Position numbers and translations under genes: made by a program
Shown: positions 32,415-41,748 of the stretch, one piece after another
Layout: the number at the start of each line of letters is the position of its first letter
How positions within the stretch are numbered: position 1 is the stretch's first letter
Source: JBBDWJ01 sp963824095
GTDB lineage: Bacteria; Acidobacteriota; Terriglobia; Bryobacterales; UBA6623
NCBI GenBank assembly: GCA_963824095.1
Contig: CAWGNS010000014.1
Coordinates: 868,001 to 932,000, forward strand
Direction: 5' to 3'
DNA length: 64,000 nucleotides
The notes under the pieces: generated by a model
What the model was told of the DNA's origin: nothing
What the model saw: the letters and a program-made list of their open reading frames with translations, nothing else
Databases searched by the model: none

Positions 32415-32615
32415 GGGCGCGGAAGCGTGGGCACAGAAGCATCGCGGAGGCGCCCGGGGTGAAGCTCCAGCTTTGCCGCCTTTCGATTCTTCGATAGGTG
32501 TCCTGTTGATTTTTGGAGGTAGCCGGTCAGTGACCCACTACCATTTTCGGGAAGGCTCTGGCCCGGCGGGCGTGCGGTTCAACTGACCTGTTTGGCGCCC
32601 CGCCTTGCATCGCGG

Positions 32616-32652
32616 CGAATCGCGACGCGGCAAACCTGGAGGTTCACGCCAC
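32616..32652 (+). repeat. 37-bp exact repeat, copy 1
   Basis: The 37 bases beginning CGAATCGCGACGCGGC are identical to 51183-51219. The end of the unit (AACC-GGAGGTTCACGCCAC) also recurs at about 37320-37346, and a degraded inverted copy lies at about 49201-49275. Confidence 0.85.
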
Positions 32653-32700
32653 GGGTGGCTGTTCCCGCTTCTGTTCGATGGGGATGCTTGGGGCGGTTCG

Positions 32701-34539
32701 CTAGCGGCGCTGCTCCAGGGTGACCCGGGCGGTGATCTCGCGGCCGTCGCGCAGGACCTTCACTTCCACTTCGTCGCCGACTTTGCTGTCTCGCAGAGCG
32801 TAGGTGAAATCGTAGAGGTTGGTGATCGGCTTCCCGCCGTATTGCACCAGGATGTCGCCGGGCTTCAAGCCCGCCTTGTCGGCCGGGGAATCGCCGCGGA
32901 TGTCGGCGAACTTGACACCGTTTTCGGTCTCGCCAAAGTCGGGCACCGAGCCGAAGTAGGGGCCGTAGCCGCCCCCGCCGCCATCGCCGCCGCCGTGCGC
33001 GGGCGCTTCCACCTTCGAAAACGTCGGGCGGCCTGGGGCCGTGGCCAGCCCGGTCGCAATGTCGCCGACCATCGACAGCAACTGGACCGCCGACTCGCCG
33101 TTGATCTTGTCCCAGGTGTCGGACGGCTTGTGATAGTCCGAGTGCAGCCCCGAAAAGAAAAACAACACCGGAATCTGCTTGGAAGCAAACGAAGTGTGGT
33201 CGCTGGAGCTATGGGTTTCCTTGGAGTAGTCCAGGCGCAGCCCGTGCTCTTTTCCGGCGCGTTCGAGCAGCGGCTTGAAGCCCGAGCCGGTGCCGACTCC
33301 ACCGACGTAGACCTTCGAGTCACGGATACGGCCGATCATATCCATGTTGATCATGGCGACGGCCTGGTCGAGGGACCGCGTGGGGTGCTCGGTCCAATAG
33401 GCCGAGCCGAGTAGGCCGATTTCCTCGCCGCCAAAGGTCATGAACAGGATGCCGCGCGGCAGCTTCCCGGGGCGCCCCGCGAACAGTTTCGCCAGCTCGA
33501 TGACGCCCGCCGTTCCCGAGGCATTATCGTCGGCGCCCGGATGCACCTGGCCGATTTGCGACGGCGCCAGCGAGTTCTGGTCGCCGTAGCCGAGATGGTC
33601 GTCGTGCGCCCCGAGGATGACGTACTCGCTGCTCTCGCCCGGCAGATAGCCGATGACGTTGTGAACGGTGGCCTGCTTGCGCTCGATATCCACGTCGAGC
33701 GAAACCGTCAGCGAATCGGGAAATGCGAACGACTCGGCGCGGCCGGTTTCGTTGATCGACTTCTGCACGTCCTCGAGCGACTTGCCCGCGGCGGCGAACC
33801 ATTTTTCGGCGATAGCGTTGCCGGCCTGCACCATCAGGATCCCGGCGTTGTCGGGGCCGGCGACGCTGCCGAACTTGACCAGTTCCTCGTCCGTGTCGCC
33901 GCCGACCAGGATGATGGCCTTGGCGCCGCGGTCGCGGGCGTTGATCGCCTTGGAAACCAGGTGGGCGTGGTGCGTGTAATGCTCTTCGCGCTCGCCCGAA
34001 TGCTGCTGGCTGAACGAGGGCGGCTCATAGCGCAACACGACGACGATCTTGTCCTTGACGGCCAGATCGAGGTAGTCGTCGTAGTGAAACTCGCCGGCGG
34101 TGATGCCGTAGCCGGCGAACACGACGTTGCCGCTCACCGAGCCCGACGCGGAAAAGCTGAGTGGGATGTAGTCCTTCTCGGGCCGCAGACTGTGTTGCTC
34201 GCCGCCCTGGGTGACATCGAGACGATTGTCTTGGCCCATCGTCGCGCCGGTGGTTACGCTGAAGGCCTGCAGGTAGGAGCCGTTGTCGCCGGCGGGCTGC
34301 AGGCCGGCGGATTCGAACTGTTTGGCGATATATTGCTCGGCGCGCGCGAGACCCGCGGTACCGGCGCCGCGGCCTTCCTGCTCGGGCGCGGCCAGGAACT
34401 TGACGTCGCCGATGTAGGCGCTGGGGTCGGGGCGCTCGAAGCGGGCGGGAGCCGCCGCGTAGGCCAGCACCGCGAGCAGCGGCGCAAGCGCCGTCCAGGT
34501 CCAGAGGCCGGGGCGGCGCGGGCAGACGATTCGCTTCAT
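32701..34539 (-). CDS. Secreted M28-family metallopeptidase with PA and PDZ domains
   Basis: This is a 612-residue exported protein; the N-terminal hydrophobic stretch (WTALAPLLAVLAYAAAPA) is a signal peptide. Residues about 120-260 form a PA insert domain (VVFAGYGITAGEFHYDDYLD). The M28 aminopeptidase core carries the two-zinc ligands: His and Asp in ILGAHDDHLG, Asp in HPGADDNASG, the Glu-Glu in FGGEEIGLLGS, Asp in INMDMIGR and His in SDYHKPSDTW. A Gly-rich linker leads to a C-terminal PDZ domain (about 530-610: GVKFADIRGDSPADKAGLKP). The PDZ probably holds peptide ends or a partner. It is followed upstream by a DsbA-like gene on the same strand. Likely role: periplasmic peptide breakdown. 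Confidence 0.93.
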   Translation of the reverse strand: MKRIVCPRRPGLWTWTALAPLLAVLAYAAAPARFERPDPSAYIGDVKFLAAPEQEGRGAGTAGLARAEQYIAKQFESAGLQPAGDNGSYLQAFSVTTGATMGQDNRLDVTQGGEQHSLRPEKDYIPLSFSASGSVSGNVVFAGYGITAGEFHYDDYLDLAVKDKIVVVLRYEPPSFSQQHSGEREEHYTHHAHLVSKAINARDRGAKAIILVGGDTDEELVKFGSVAGPDNAGILMVQAGNAIAEKWFAAAGKSLEDVQKSINETGRAESFAFPDSLTVSLDVDIERKQATVHNVIGYLPGESSEYVILGAHDDHLGYGDQNSLAPSQIGQVHPGADDNASGTAGVIELAKLFAGRPGKLPRGILFMTFGGEEIGLLGSAYWTEHPTRSLDQAVAMINMDMIGRIRDSKVYVGGVGTGSGFKPLLERAGKEHGLRLDYSKETHSSSDHTSFASKQIPVLFFFSGLHSDYHKPSDTWDKINGESAVQLLSMVGDIATGLATAPGRPTFSKVEAPAHGGGDGGGGGYGPYFGSVPDFGETENGVKFADIRGDSPADKAGLKPGDILVQYGGKPITNLYDFTYALRDSKVGDEVEVKVLRDGREITARVTLEQRR

Positions 34540-34571
34540 GGAGTCACCTTACTGGGCCGCCGGACACGGCA

Positions 34572-35573
34572 TCATTGGGCCGCGGGAAACGGCACCGAGA
34601 CGTCGCAGCCGCAATCGTCCCCGGCGTCTTTGGCGACCTTCTGGTAGTCGATTTCGTAGTCGATGACCTGCTTGAGCTGCTCCCATTTGTGCGAGCCGCC
34701 GAGCTTACGCCCGTTGATGAACATCGTGGGCGTGGAGGAAACCCCCACGTCGTGGCCCTCTTGAATCGACTTGTCGATGGTGGCCGCGGTTTCGCCGCGC
34801 TCGATGCAGCCGGCGAGCTTGAGCGTATCGACGCCCTTGGAGCCGGCGAACTCCATCACCTTGTCGGTCAGATTGCTGGGCGTGATGCTGTTCTGGTTGG
34901 CGAAAATCCAGTCGTGGAAGTCCCAGAACTTCAGCGGCTCCTGCTCGAAGACGCAGCGTCCGGCGATGGCGGCGGGCTTCGACCAGTTATGCGTCGGCAG
35001 CGGGTAGTCGTGGAAAAAGACCCGTACCTGGTCGGGGTAGGCCTTGGGGATCTCGCTGCGCAGGATCTTGGCCTCCTGCGCGCAGTAGGGGCACTCGAAG
35101 TCGCTGAAAACCACGATCACCACGGGGGCCCCGGGGGTGCCGAAGCTGGGCTGGTTTTCGGTAGTGAGCTTTTCCATGACGTCGTGAAACGGGTTTTTGC
35201 CGACGTCGAAAATATTCCCCTCGAACACGTGCGCACCGTCTTTGGAGACGTAGAAGGTGCGCACCTCGGAGGCGAGCTGATAGGAAGCCCGCACCTTGGT
35301 TTGCAACAGGCCTTCGATGGGCGACGGCTCAAAGTCGCCGATCTCGACCTGGATCTGCGGCCCCCAGATGAACAGATGACGGATGTAGAACTCGAGGTCG
35401 GCTTTGTTGAGGCCGTTGCGAGGCGGAGCAGGCTGGTCCTTGGCGGGTGCGTCGAGCGGCGAAAGCGAGCTGGCGCTCTGCTGCGCCAAGGCGGCCGCGG
35501 GGCCGAAGATCGCGATCGACAGAGTCGCGAAAAACAGGGCAAACGGCCGTAAATGCCGGGTGGGGAACGACAT
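34572..35573 (-). CDS. Secreted DsbA-like thioredoxin-fold oxidoreductase
   Basis: A signal peptide ends at ALAQ (about residue 31) of 333. Residues about 52-140 form an N-terminal domain with no clear family. From 147 on there is a thioredoxin fold of the DsbA/Thioredoxin_4 type with the active site C161-PY-C164 (FSDFECPYCAQEAKILRSEI), the long DsbA helical insert, and the cis-Pro loop VSSTPTMFINGRKL. The tail is Cys-rich (DDCGCD). Such proteins shuffle or introduce disulfides outside the cytoplasm. It lies 32 bases before the M28 peptidase gene on the same strand. Confidence 0.92.
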   Translation of the reverse strand: MSFPTRHLRPFALFFATLSIAIFGPAAALAQQSASSLSPLDAPAKDQPAPPRNGLNKADLEFYIRHLFIWGPQIQVEIGDFEPSPIEGLLQTKVRASYQLASEVRTFYVSKDGAHVFEGNIFDVGKNPFHDVMEKLTTENQPSFGTPGAPVVIVVFSDFECPYCAQEAKILRSEIPKAYPDQVRVFFHDYPLPTHNWSKPAAIAGRCVFEQEPLKFWDFHDWIFANQNSITPSNLTDKVMEFAGSKGVDTLKLAGCIERGETAATIDKSIQEGHDVGVSSTPTMFINGRKLGGSHKWEQLKQVIDYEIDYQKVAKDAGDDCGCDVSVPFPAAQ

Positions 35574-35703
35574 GGTCCTATTCTACCCCGTTGGACGTTG
35601 AGAGCACCTCCGCCGATAGCCGGCGACGTCGATACCCGCACGTTGTGGCGCGGTCCTCTGGCCGGCCGCGTCGACCTGAGGTCGACGTAAGGCCGGCGCC
35701 TCT

Positions 35704-35862
35704 GTAGAGACAGGTGCTCTAGCCTGTCGCCGCCGTTAGGCGGCCCCCGGTCTGGGACTCATCCACGGCCGTGCCGGCGCGAGCCGGGCCTAAGTGCCAA
35801 GTCAAAGTGCAGGACCGGGGAGGCCTTCGCTTCAGCCGACAGGCGAGAGCGCCCGTCTCTAC
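35704..35862 (+). repeat. Composite palindromic element, copy 2
   Basis: The left end near 35705-35728 (TAGAGACAGG...CCTGTC) and right end 35838-35862 (GACAGGCGAGAGCG...GTCTCTAC) are inverted. The whole element, including AGGCGGCC and CGGTCTG just inside, parallels 57600-57750 in the same order and similar length (159 vs 151 bp). The 330-base gap 35574-35903 holds this element, a GTCGACCTGAGGTCGAC palindrome near 35667, and no gene. Confidence 0.75.
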
Positions 35863-35903
35863 CCTCAAACGCCTGTCTCTAACGGCTATGCTGGGTTTCT
35901 GGC

Positions 35904-37071
35904 ATGTTCCCCTCGCGAAGCTTTGCGCTGAAAGCGGCGGTCGTGGCGCTGTCGACGGTCGCGGCGCTCGGGATGGCGGAGTTTGCTCTGCGGCATTGGC
36001 TGCACGCGCTTCCGCAGCTCGAGTTGGACCTCTACCGGCGCGATCCGGCGGGTAATCTGCTGCTGCGCCCCGACATCGAGCGGCGGCATGTCACCCGGCT
36101 TTGGGACGTCACCATCCGCATCAACAGCGAAGGTTGGCGCGACCATGAGCCCCTTCCCGGCGACACGTCTCCGGTGGTGCTGGGGCTGGGCGACTCGATG
36201 GCCTTCGGCTGGGGCGTCGAGCTCGGTGACACGTACCTGTCGCTGGTCGAGGAACGCCTGCGCCGCCAGCAGCCGCTGCGCCTGTTGAAAGCGGGTGTGC
36301 CCGGGACCGGCACCAGCGATCAGTTGCGGCTGCTGCAGCAGATCTGGCCGCGCTATCAACCGCGCGCGGTACTGCTGTCGTTTTTCGTCGGCAACGACTT
36401 CGTAGACGTGCAACTGGGTGGCGCGGCGCAATATGACGTGGAGGGCGGCCTGCTGGCGCACCGCCCGCTCGGCGACGCGCCGCCGGGGTGGCTGGTCGAG
36501 CATGCGGGCGCGGCTGATCCGCGGCTCGCACCTATTGCAACTGCTTCGCGCCGTGCAGTTGAACTGGATACGGCCTGACTCGGCGCGACAGGCCTCCCGG
36601 GACCATCCGCCCCGACGCTGGGACGAATGGTTGCGCGAGTTCGCCCAGATTCACCGCAAGCAATACCCGGAGCGGACTCAGCGCGCCGTGGAAGAAACGC
36701 TGAGTTATCTCAATCAGATGCAGGCGCTTTGCCGCGGCCGGGGCGCACCGTTGATTCTGGTGGTGATCCCGCGCGGCTATCAGGTGTATCCCGAGGAACG
36801 CGAAGAAATGCTGCGCGGGCTGGGCCTGTCGGACGACGATCTGGATCTCGACCGGCCGCAGCGTCTGCTGCTGCGCTGGGCCAGCCAGCACGGCGTGCCG
36901 GCCGTGGATCTGCTGCCGGCGTTCCGCGAGCATCGGCGGAAGCATCCCAATCAGAACCTCTACTACTATCCCGACGCGCACTTGAACGCGGCCGGGCATC
37001 GCCTTGCGGCAGAGACAATTTGCGCAAATGAGGCAGCGATGCAAGCACTTCGTTCGGCGCTAGCCGAGTAA
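35904..37071 (+). pseudogene. SGNH/GDSL-type hydrolase, frameshifted
   Basis: Two overlapping frames together make one protein of about 388 residues. The first (35904 on) has a signal anchor and the SGNH block I serine (VLGLGDSMAFGWGVELG), block II-III (KAGVPGTGTSDQ) and SFFVGNDFVD. It continues to GWLVEHAG near 36509, then runs into unrelated sequence and stops at 36578. The second frame takes over at about 36502 (RLIRGSHLLQLLRAVQLNW) and carries the C-terminal Asp-His pair (YPDAHLNAAGHRLA). Neither half alone has a full active site. The break lies in the GC-rich stretch 36500-36515 and needs a net one-base change. It is either a real inactivation or a sequencing error. Related proteins deacetylate surface polysaccharides; galE lies downstream. 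Confidence 0.8.
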
Positions 37072-37077
37072 GCCAGT

Positions 37078-37100
37078 GGGGCAGGGCTCCGGCCTGCCCC
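37078..37100. repeat. GGCAGGCC-type palindrome
   Basis: GGGGCAGG-GCTCCGG-CCTGCCCC, in the opposite orientation to the copy at 16236. The rest of the gap to galE also has a partial 37-bp-repeat copy at about 37320-37346. Confidence 0.7.
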
Positions 37101-37463
37101 AACAATCACGAAAACCAGCAACCGCCGCACCTCGGACAAACGGTCCCAACCAGCCACTCCCAAACCAGCCCACCAGCTCACTCCACGGCCGACCGACCCA
37201 AGCGTGGGAAGCTTTCTCCAGGGCCCGAAACACGGCTACAATGAACAATCCCGGCGCTCGGCTAGTGCTGGGTCGGACCGGCAATTGGAAGAAAAAGGAC
37301 ACCTAGCGAGGAATTGCAAGGCGGCAAACCGGGAGGTTCACGCCACGGGCGATAGGCCCCGCTTCTGTACTTGTCCGGTGACGCCTCGGCCGCTCGTTTT
37401 GGCTTGATGTGTCTACCCGGTTGGTGGGCGCCGGCGGTTTATTCTCAGGATTCGTTGGGATTT

Positions 37464-38444
37464 ATGATTCTGGTTACCGGCGGAGCCGGATACATTGGGA
37501 GCATCGCGGCCGAACGGCTGCTCGAACGCGGCTATGAGGTTTGCGTTTACGATTCGCTGTTTCGCGGCCACCGCGATGCGGTCCCGCCGGCGGCGGCGTT
37601 CGTCGAGGCCGAATTGGCCGACCGCGATCGGCTGCGGCGTGTTTTTCGCGACTATCCGATCCGAGCCGTGATGCATTTCGCGGCGCTGGCCGAGGTTACC
37701 GAATCGATGCGCGACGCGGGGGCGTACTTCCGCAACAACGTCGGGGCGTCGCTGGGGCTGATCGAGGAGACCGTGGCGGCCGGCGTCGGCCGTTTCGTTT
37801 TCTCTTCGACCTGCGCCCTGTTCGGCGACCTCAACCCGTCGCCGATCGCCGAGGGTGCCCCGCCCAATCCGATTTCGCCCTACGGCGAATCGAAATGGCT
37901 GGTGGAGCGTATGCTGCGCTGGTATCGCGAGGTCCACGGGCTGAGCTACTTCGCGCTGCGCTATTTCAACGCCTGCGGCGCGACGGTGGAGCGCGGCGAG
38001 CGGCACGATCCGGAAACGCACCTGATCCCGCTGGTGCTGCAAGTGGCGGCGGGCGAGCGCGAGGCGATCAACGTCTACGGCGCGGACTACCCAACGCCCG
38101 ACGGCACCTGCGTTCGTGACTACATTCACGTGCTCGATCTGGCCGATGCGCACATCGCGACTCTGGAAGCTCCCGAGGAGTTGAGCGGCTGTTACAATGC
38201 CGGCACGGGGCGTGGGAATTCGGTGCGTGAGGTGATCGACACGGTGCGCCGCGTGACCGGCCGCGAGATCCGCGAGAATGCCGCGCCGCGCCGGCCCGGA
38301 GACGCCGCCGAACTGGTGGCCGATCCCACCCGGATTCAGACCAAGCTGGGCTGGCAGGCTCGCTTCGGCCTCGAAGACGCGGTGCGCAGCGCCTGGGAAT
38401 TCCGCCTGCACGCGCAACCTTCGGTTTCCCGAATGCGGAGTTGA
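37464..38444 (+). CDS. galE: UDP-glucose 4-epimerase
   Basis: This short-chain-dehydrogenase-type epimerase converts UDP-glucose to UDP-galactose. The ATG at 37464 is chosen because the Rossmann NAD-binding motif MILVTGGAGYIG must be N-terminal; the frame is open 31 codons further upstream. The Ser/Thr of the active site is in FVFSSTCALFGD and the YxxxK pair is YGESK. The C-terminal ARRPGD-like sugar-binding motif appears as APRRPGDAAELVAD. Length is 326 residues. It feeds galactose into glycans, in keeping with the glycosyltransferase and DegT genes downstream. Confidence 0.95.
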   Translation: MILVTGGAGYIGSIAAERLLERGYEVCVYDSLFRGHRDAVPPAAAFVEAELADRDRLRRVFRDYPIRAVMHFAALAEVTESMRDAGAYFRNNVGASLGLIEETVAAGVGRFVFSSTCALFGDLNPSPIAEGAPPNPISPYGESKWLVERMLRWYREVHGLSYFALRYFNACGATVERGERHDPETHLIPLVLQVAAGEREAINVYGADYPTPDGTCVRDYIHVLDLADAHIATLEAPEELSGCYNAGTGRGNSVREVIDTVRRVTGREIRENAAPRRPGDAAELVADPTRIQTKLGWQARFGLEDAVRSAWEFRLHAQPSVSRMRS

Positions 38445-38561
38445 AACCGGCGGCCCGGTGGAGGGGCTACGGGCAGTTCCCGCCGTGAGCGCTTCGCGGC
38501 CAGCAGATCGCCCGCGGGAATCCGCGGGTGAGAAAGAGTCGACTTCTTCCCCAGACAAACG

Positions 38562-39461
38562 ATGGGTGGTCCGTCACAGCTCGATGCCCCAAAACCGGCC
38601 GCGGTGCCGTTGGACGCCAACGCGGTGGCCGAGGTCGAGGCGTTCTATGACGACTACGTCGAGCATCACGTCCCCTACCACCGCAGCCCGCGGGGCCTGA
38701 AGAGTTTCGTACTGCGATTCCTGCCTTACTGGTCGTGGCGGGAGTGGCGATTCTGGCGGCGCTGGACGCCCGCCGGCTCGCGGCTGCTCGACCTGGGCTG
38801 CGCGCGCGGCCGGGAGATTTTTCGCGAACGGGCGCGGCTGTGCGTCGGCGCCGACATCGCGCGCTCGGCGCTGAAAGAGTGCGGCAGCCACTACGACCTC
38901 GCCGTGCAATCGCTGCTCAACGGCATCCCGTTCCGGTCCGAGAGCTTCGATTGCGTGGTGACCTCTCACGTGATGGGGCATATCCCGCCCGACGCCAAGG
39001 ACGGCGTGATCGCCGAGATCGCGCGCGTGCTTAAGCCCGGCGGCCGCTCGCTGCACGTGATCGAAACCGATAGCCGGCATCGCTTCGTCGAGCTGGCCAA
39101 GCAGGACGCCGCGCTCTACCAGCGCCATCTGATCGATCAGGACGGGCATGTCGGCCTGGAGCTGGCGCCGGAAGTGATCGCCCGCTTCGCGCGCCACGGG
39201 CTGCGCTGCCTCGATTGCGAGCGCATGGAGACCGGCGCGATCCATCCGCGGCTGCTTCTGAAATGGTTCGACAATGAATATGCCGCGCGGCACCCCGAGA
39301 TCGGCCGCGAGGTCGAACGCGCCCGCCGCACGCTGGCCTCGCCGCTGAAGCTGGCGCTGGCCGAGATTCGCCTCGGCCTCGATCACTACCGCAATGCGCA
39401 CCAGGCGCCGCTCGAAAACGCGCAGTTCATCGCGGTGGCTTTCGAGAAGGCGGCTCGTTAG
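38562..39461 (+). CDS. SAM-dependent methyltransferase, class I
   Basis: The product has 299 residues. The SAM-binding motif I is LLDLGCARGREIF, with the acidic motif II CVGADIARSAL. The post-motif SFDCVVTSHVMGHIP and the LKPGGRSLHVIETD strand follow the Methyltransf_11 pattern. The C-terminal 100 residues (LLLKWFDNEYAARHPEIGRE) are helical and not assigned. The gene lies 117 bases after galE and 38 before an SGNH hydrolase gene. A sugar or lipid target is likely from context, but unproven. Confidence 0.88.
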   Translation: MGGPSQLDAPKPAAVPLDANAVAEVEAFYDDYVEHHVPYHRSPRGLKSFVLRFLPYWSWREWRFWRRWTPAGSRLLDLGCARGREIFRERARLCVGADIARSALKECGSHYDLAVQSLLNGIPFRSESFDCVVTSHVMGHIPPDAKDGVIAEIARVLKPGGRSLHVIETDSRHRFVELAKQDAALYQRHLIDQDGHVGLELAPEVIARFARHGLRCLDCERMETGAIHPRLLLKWFDNEYAARHPEIGREVERARRTLASPLKLALAEIRLGLDHYRNAHQAPLENAQFIAVAFEKAAR

Positions 39462-39499
39462 GCCGGCGCCGATACCGGAAGACGGCCAAAAGGAACGGA

Positions 39500-40597
39500 A
39501 TGAAGTTTTCGCAACGATTGATGACGGCCGCCGTCCTGTTTGCGGTGGCGGTGTTTCCCGCGGCGGGCCAGGACGCCCCGCACCGTTTGCCCTCGAGCGA
39601 AGCCGCCAAGTTGTACGAACAAATCGTCGAGTTGATGGAGGCGGGCTCGGTGGCCGTGCCGGAGCTGGAGCGCGCCGCGGCGCCGCTGGTCGAAAATGTG
39701 AAGCAGTCGGCTCACGCGCTGCAGGTGGGCTCGACCCGCGAACACAGCGGCGTGCTCTACACGCTGCTGACCAACGCCCGGATCTATCTACAGATCGCCG
39801 ACGCGCTGCCCAAACCGCCCGCCTTCGCCGCCGACGCCCGCAAGCATCTCGACTCCTTACGCGAAGCTGTCGACCGCGCCGACGCGCACTTCCGCGCCAC
39901 ACTGGCCGAAAAGGAACAACTGCTGCGCGGGGCCGACCGCGACGAACTGGCGCGCTATCAGGAAGCGAACCGGCTTTTGTCGCCGCCGGCGCCCAACGAG
40001 CGGCGCGTCGTCTTCTTCGGCGACTCGATCACCGATAGCTGGAAGCTCAACCAGTATTTTCCGGGCAAGCCGTATATCAACCGCGGCATCAGCGGCCAGA
40101 TCACCGGTGAAATGCTCGGGCGCATGCAGGCCGACGTGATCGCGCTCCAGCCGCGGGCGATGGTCATCCTCGGCGGCACCAACGATCTGGCGCGCGGCGT
40201 ACCGATTTCCACGATCAAGAACAATCTCACCATGATCGGCAGCCTCGCCGAACAGGCCGGCATCCAGCCGATTTTTTCCTCAATTCTGCCGGTAAGCGAC
40301 TACCACAAGGACGTGAACCCGAACTACGAGCGCACGCCGGACCGCCCGCCGGCCAAGATCCTCGAACTCAACACCTGGCTGGCGGCGATGTGCAAAGCGC
40401 GCGGCTTCCGTTATCTCGACTACTTCCCGGCGATGGTCGACGCCAACGGCTTCATCCGCGCGGAGCTGGCCGACGACGGGCTGCACCCCAACGGCGAGGG
40501 CTACAAGATCATGGCGCCGCTGGCGCAGGCGGCGCTCGACGAGGCGCTCAAGGCCGCGCCCGAAAAAGCGCACCGCAAGCGGTTCGGGATCTTCTGA
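39500..40597 (+). CDS. Secreted SGNH/GDSL-family hydrolase
   Basis: This 365-residue protein has a signal peptide ending at AAGQ (about residue 23). Residues 35-150 are a helical N-terminal domain. The hydrolase domain then shows block I VVFFGDSITDSWKLN (catalytic Ser), block II NRGISGQITGE, block III VILGGTNDLARG and block V DDGLHPNGEGYKIM with the Asp-His pair, so the active site is complete. Relatives act as acyl-esterases on lipids or acetylated sugars. It follows the methyltransferase by 38 bases. Confidence 0.92.
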   Translation: MKFSQRLMTAAVLFAVAVFPAAGQDAPHRLPSSEAAKLYEQIVELMEAGSVAVPELERAAAPLVENVKQSAHALQVGSTREHSGVLYTLLTNARIYLQIADALPKPPAFAADARKHLDSLREAVDRADAHFRATLAEKEQLLRGADRDELARYQEANRLLSPPAPNERRVVFFGDSITDSWKLNQYFPGKPYINRGISGQITGEMLGRMQADVIALQPRAMVILGGTNDLARGVPISTIKNNLTMIGSLAEQAGIQPIFSSILPVSDYHKDVNPNYERTPDRPPAKILELNTWLAAMCKARGFRYLDYFPAMVDANGFIRAELADDGLHPNGEGYKIMAPLAQAALDEALKAAPEKAHRKRFGIF

Positions 40598-40819
40598 TCG
40601 CGCGCCGTTCCCCCGCATCGCGCTGATTGTTGCCCGGCGGGCTCGCGGGATGGGCGGCGCGGCGTATTGGCTCGAGGCGCGAGCAATGGGCGCCGTTGCC
40701 GTTGCGCGCCGTCCGGAACAAGACGCGATGCGAATCACCGGCCGCGCGGTTGCGGTTCGCCTAAAGGTGCTAGCCTAAAAACGGACTGCATCCCCGGCAG
40801 CCGCCGTGTGGAGGAGTAC

Positions 40820-41353
40820 ATGGGCTTACTGGAACTGTTTGGGTTGAAGGACGCGCCGCACCAGGCCGAGGGCAAAGCGACCTCCGAAACAGTTCGCCGC
40901 ATCACCGCGCAATTGGACGAGATGGAGCCCGCCCGCGCGAAGTACATCGCGGCGTTCGCCTATCTGTTGGGAAGGGTGGCGAATGCCGACCTGAACATCA
41001 GCGAAGCCGAGACGCGCGAGATGGAGCGCATCGTCCAGAACATCGCCGGCCTCCCCGAAGAGCAAGCCATTCTTGTGGTGCAGATCGCCAAGTCGCAGCA
41101 TGCCCTGTTCGGCGGCACCGAGAACTTTGTCGTCACCGAGGAGTTCGAGCGGCTAGCGACGCGCGCCCAGAAGCTCTCCCTACTCAACTGCCTGTTCGCT
41201 GTTTCCTCGTCGGACCGCTCGATTTCGACTGTCGAGGACAACGAAATCCGCAAGATCACCCGCGAGCTGCGCCTCGATCATTCCGACTTCATCGCGGCTC
41301 GCTCGGCCTACAAAGAATATCTCGAAGTTCTGAAGAAGCGCCCGGAGCGCTGA
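40820..41353 (+). CDS. TerB-like helical protein
   Basis: The ATG at 40820 has a strong ribosome site (GGAGGAG, five bases upstream), so longer starts are rejected. The 177-residue product is all helical and matches the TerB/DjlA-N pattern: FAYLLGRVANADLNISEAET (metal-binding acidic site), then LNCLFAVSSSDRSISTVEDN with the same spacing, and EIRKITRELRLDHSDFIAAR. TerB proteins are cytosolic, bind metal ions and take part in stress responses; the exact role is unclear. It is monocistronic and followed by a 190-bp hairpin element. Confidence 0.88.
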   Translation: MGLLELFGLKDAPHQAEGKATSETVRRITAQLDEMEPARAKYIAAFAYLLGRVANADLNISEAETREMERIVQNIAGLPEEQAILVVQIAKSQHALFGGTENFVVTEEFERLATRAQKLSLLNCLFAVSSSDRSISTVEDNEIRKITRELRLDHSDFIAARSAYKEYLEVLKKRPER

Positions 41354-41409
41354 GGGTTCCTCGGTATCGCCCGGTTGCCCCGCGGGGACTCTGAATATCG
41401 TCCGGCCCG

Positions 41410-41599
41410 CGTAGCGCAGGGCTGGCGCTTTTCCAGACCTGCGGCTTTGGTGCTGATCGCGCAGGCGCCGGGGCTCGCCGGCAGCGCTGTATCCACTTTC
41501 CCGGGCGCAAAGACATAGTCTGGCTTACCCGCGTAAGGCCGCGGGTCTGGCTTCTTTAAGGCCGCAGGTCTGGGAAAAACGCCCAGCCCTGCGCCTACG
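41410..41599. mobile_element. MITE-like inverted-repeat element, 190 bp
   Basis: The ends 41410-41445 and 41561-41599 are inverted copies about 36-39 bp long with only a few single-base gaps (GTAGCGCAGGGCTGG ... CCAGACCTGCGGC against its complement). Inside the right half, AAGGCCGCGGGTCTGGCTTC is directly followed by a second AAGGCCGCAGGTCTGG. No protein is encoded. The structure fits a non-autonomous transposable element or a large folded RNA. Confidence 0.65.
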
Positions 41600-41649
41600 G
41601 GTGTTGGGTTTTCCGGGGAACATGGTGGCTTGGTTTTTTTGGCCGTTTA

Positions 41650-41670
41650 GGGCAGGCCGGAGCCCTGCCC
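41650..41670. repeat. GGCAGGCC-type palindrome
   Basis: GGGCAGG-CCGGAGC-CCTGCCC followed by CCACGGG. It shares the core and flanks of the copy at 16236-16256. Confidence 0.7.
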
Positions 41671-41748
41671 CACGGGCGGCTTTGTGCCCCACCACGTCCT
41701 GGGGTCCTGCTACGTTCTTGGTGTGGGCTGGGATCGCGAAGCTTTCCT

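Larger units (their letters stand above)
31235..32700. other. Long gene-poor region with repeats and a candidate RNA
   Basis: Almost 1.5 kb without a confident protein gene. It holds a small palindrome at 31333-31354 (GGACAGAC/GTCTGTCC), a composite repeat at 31358-31597, a candidate structured RNA with terminator on the minus strand (31686-31850), a CCGGTAA/TTACCGG hairpin near 32155-32172, a lower-GC stretch near 32193-32414 with a possible small gene, and a 37-bp repeat copy at 32616-32652. Confidence 0.6.

Noticed and set aside
31235..32700. CRISPR array
   Set aside because: Repeats occur but are palindromic elements of different length with no regular spacers and no cas genes.
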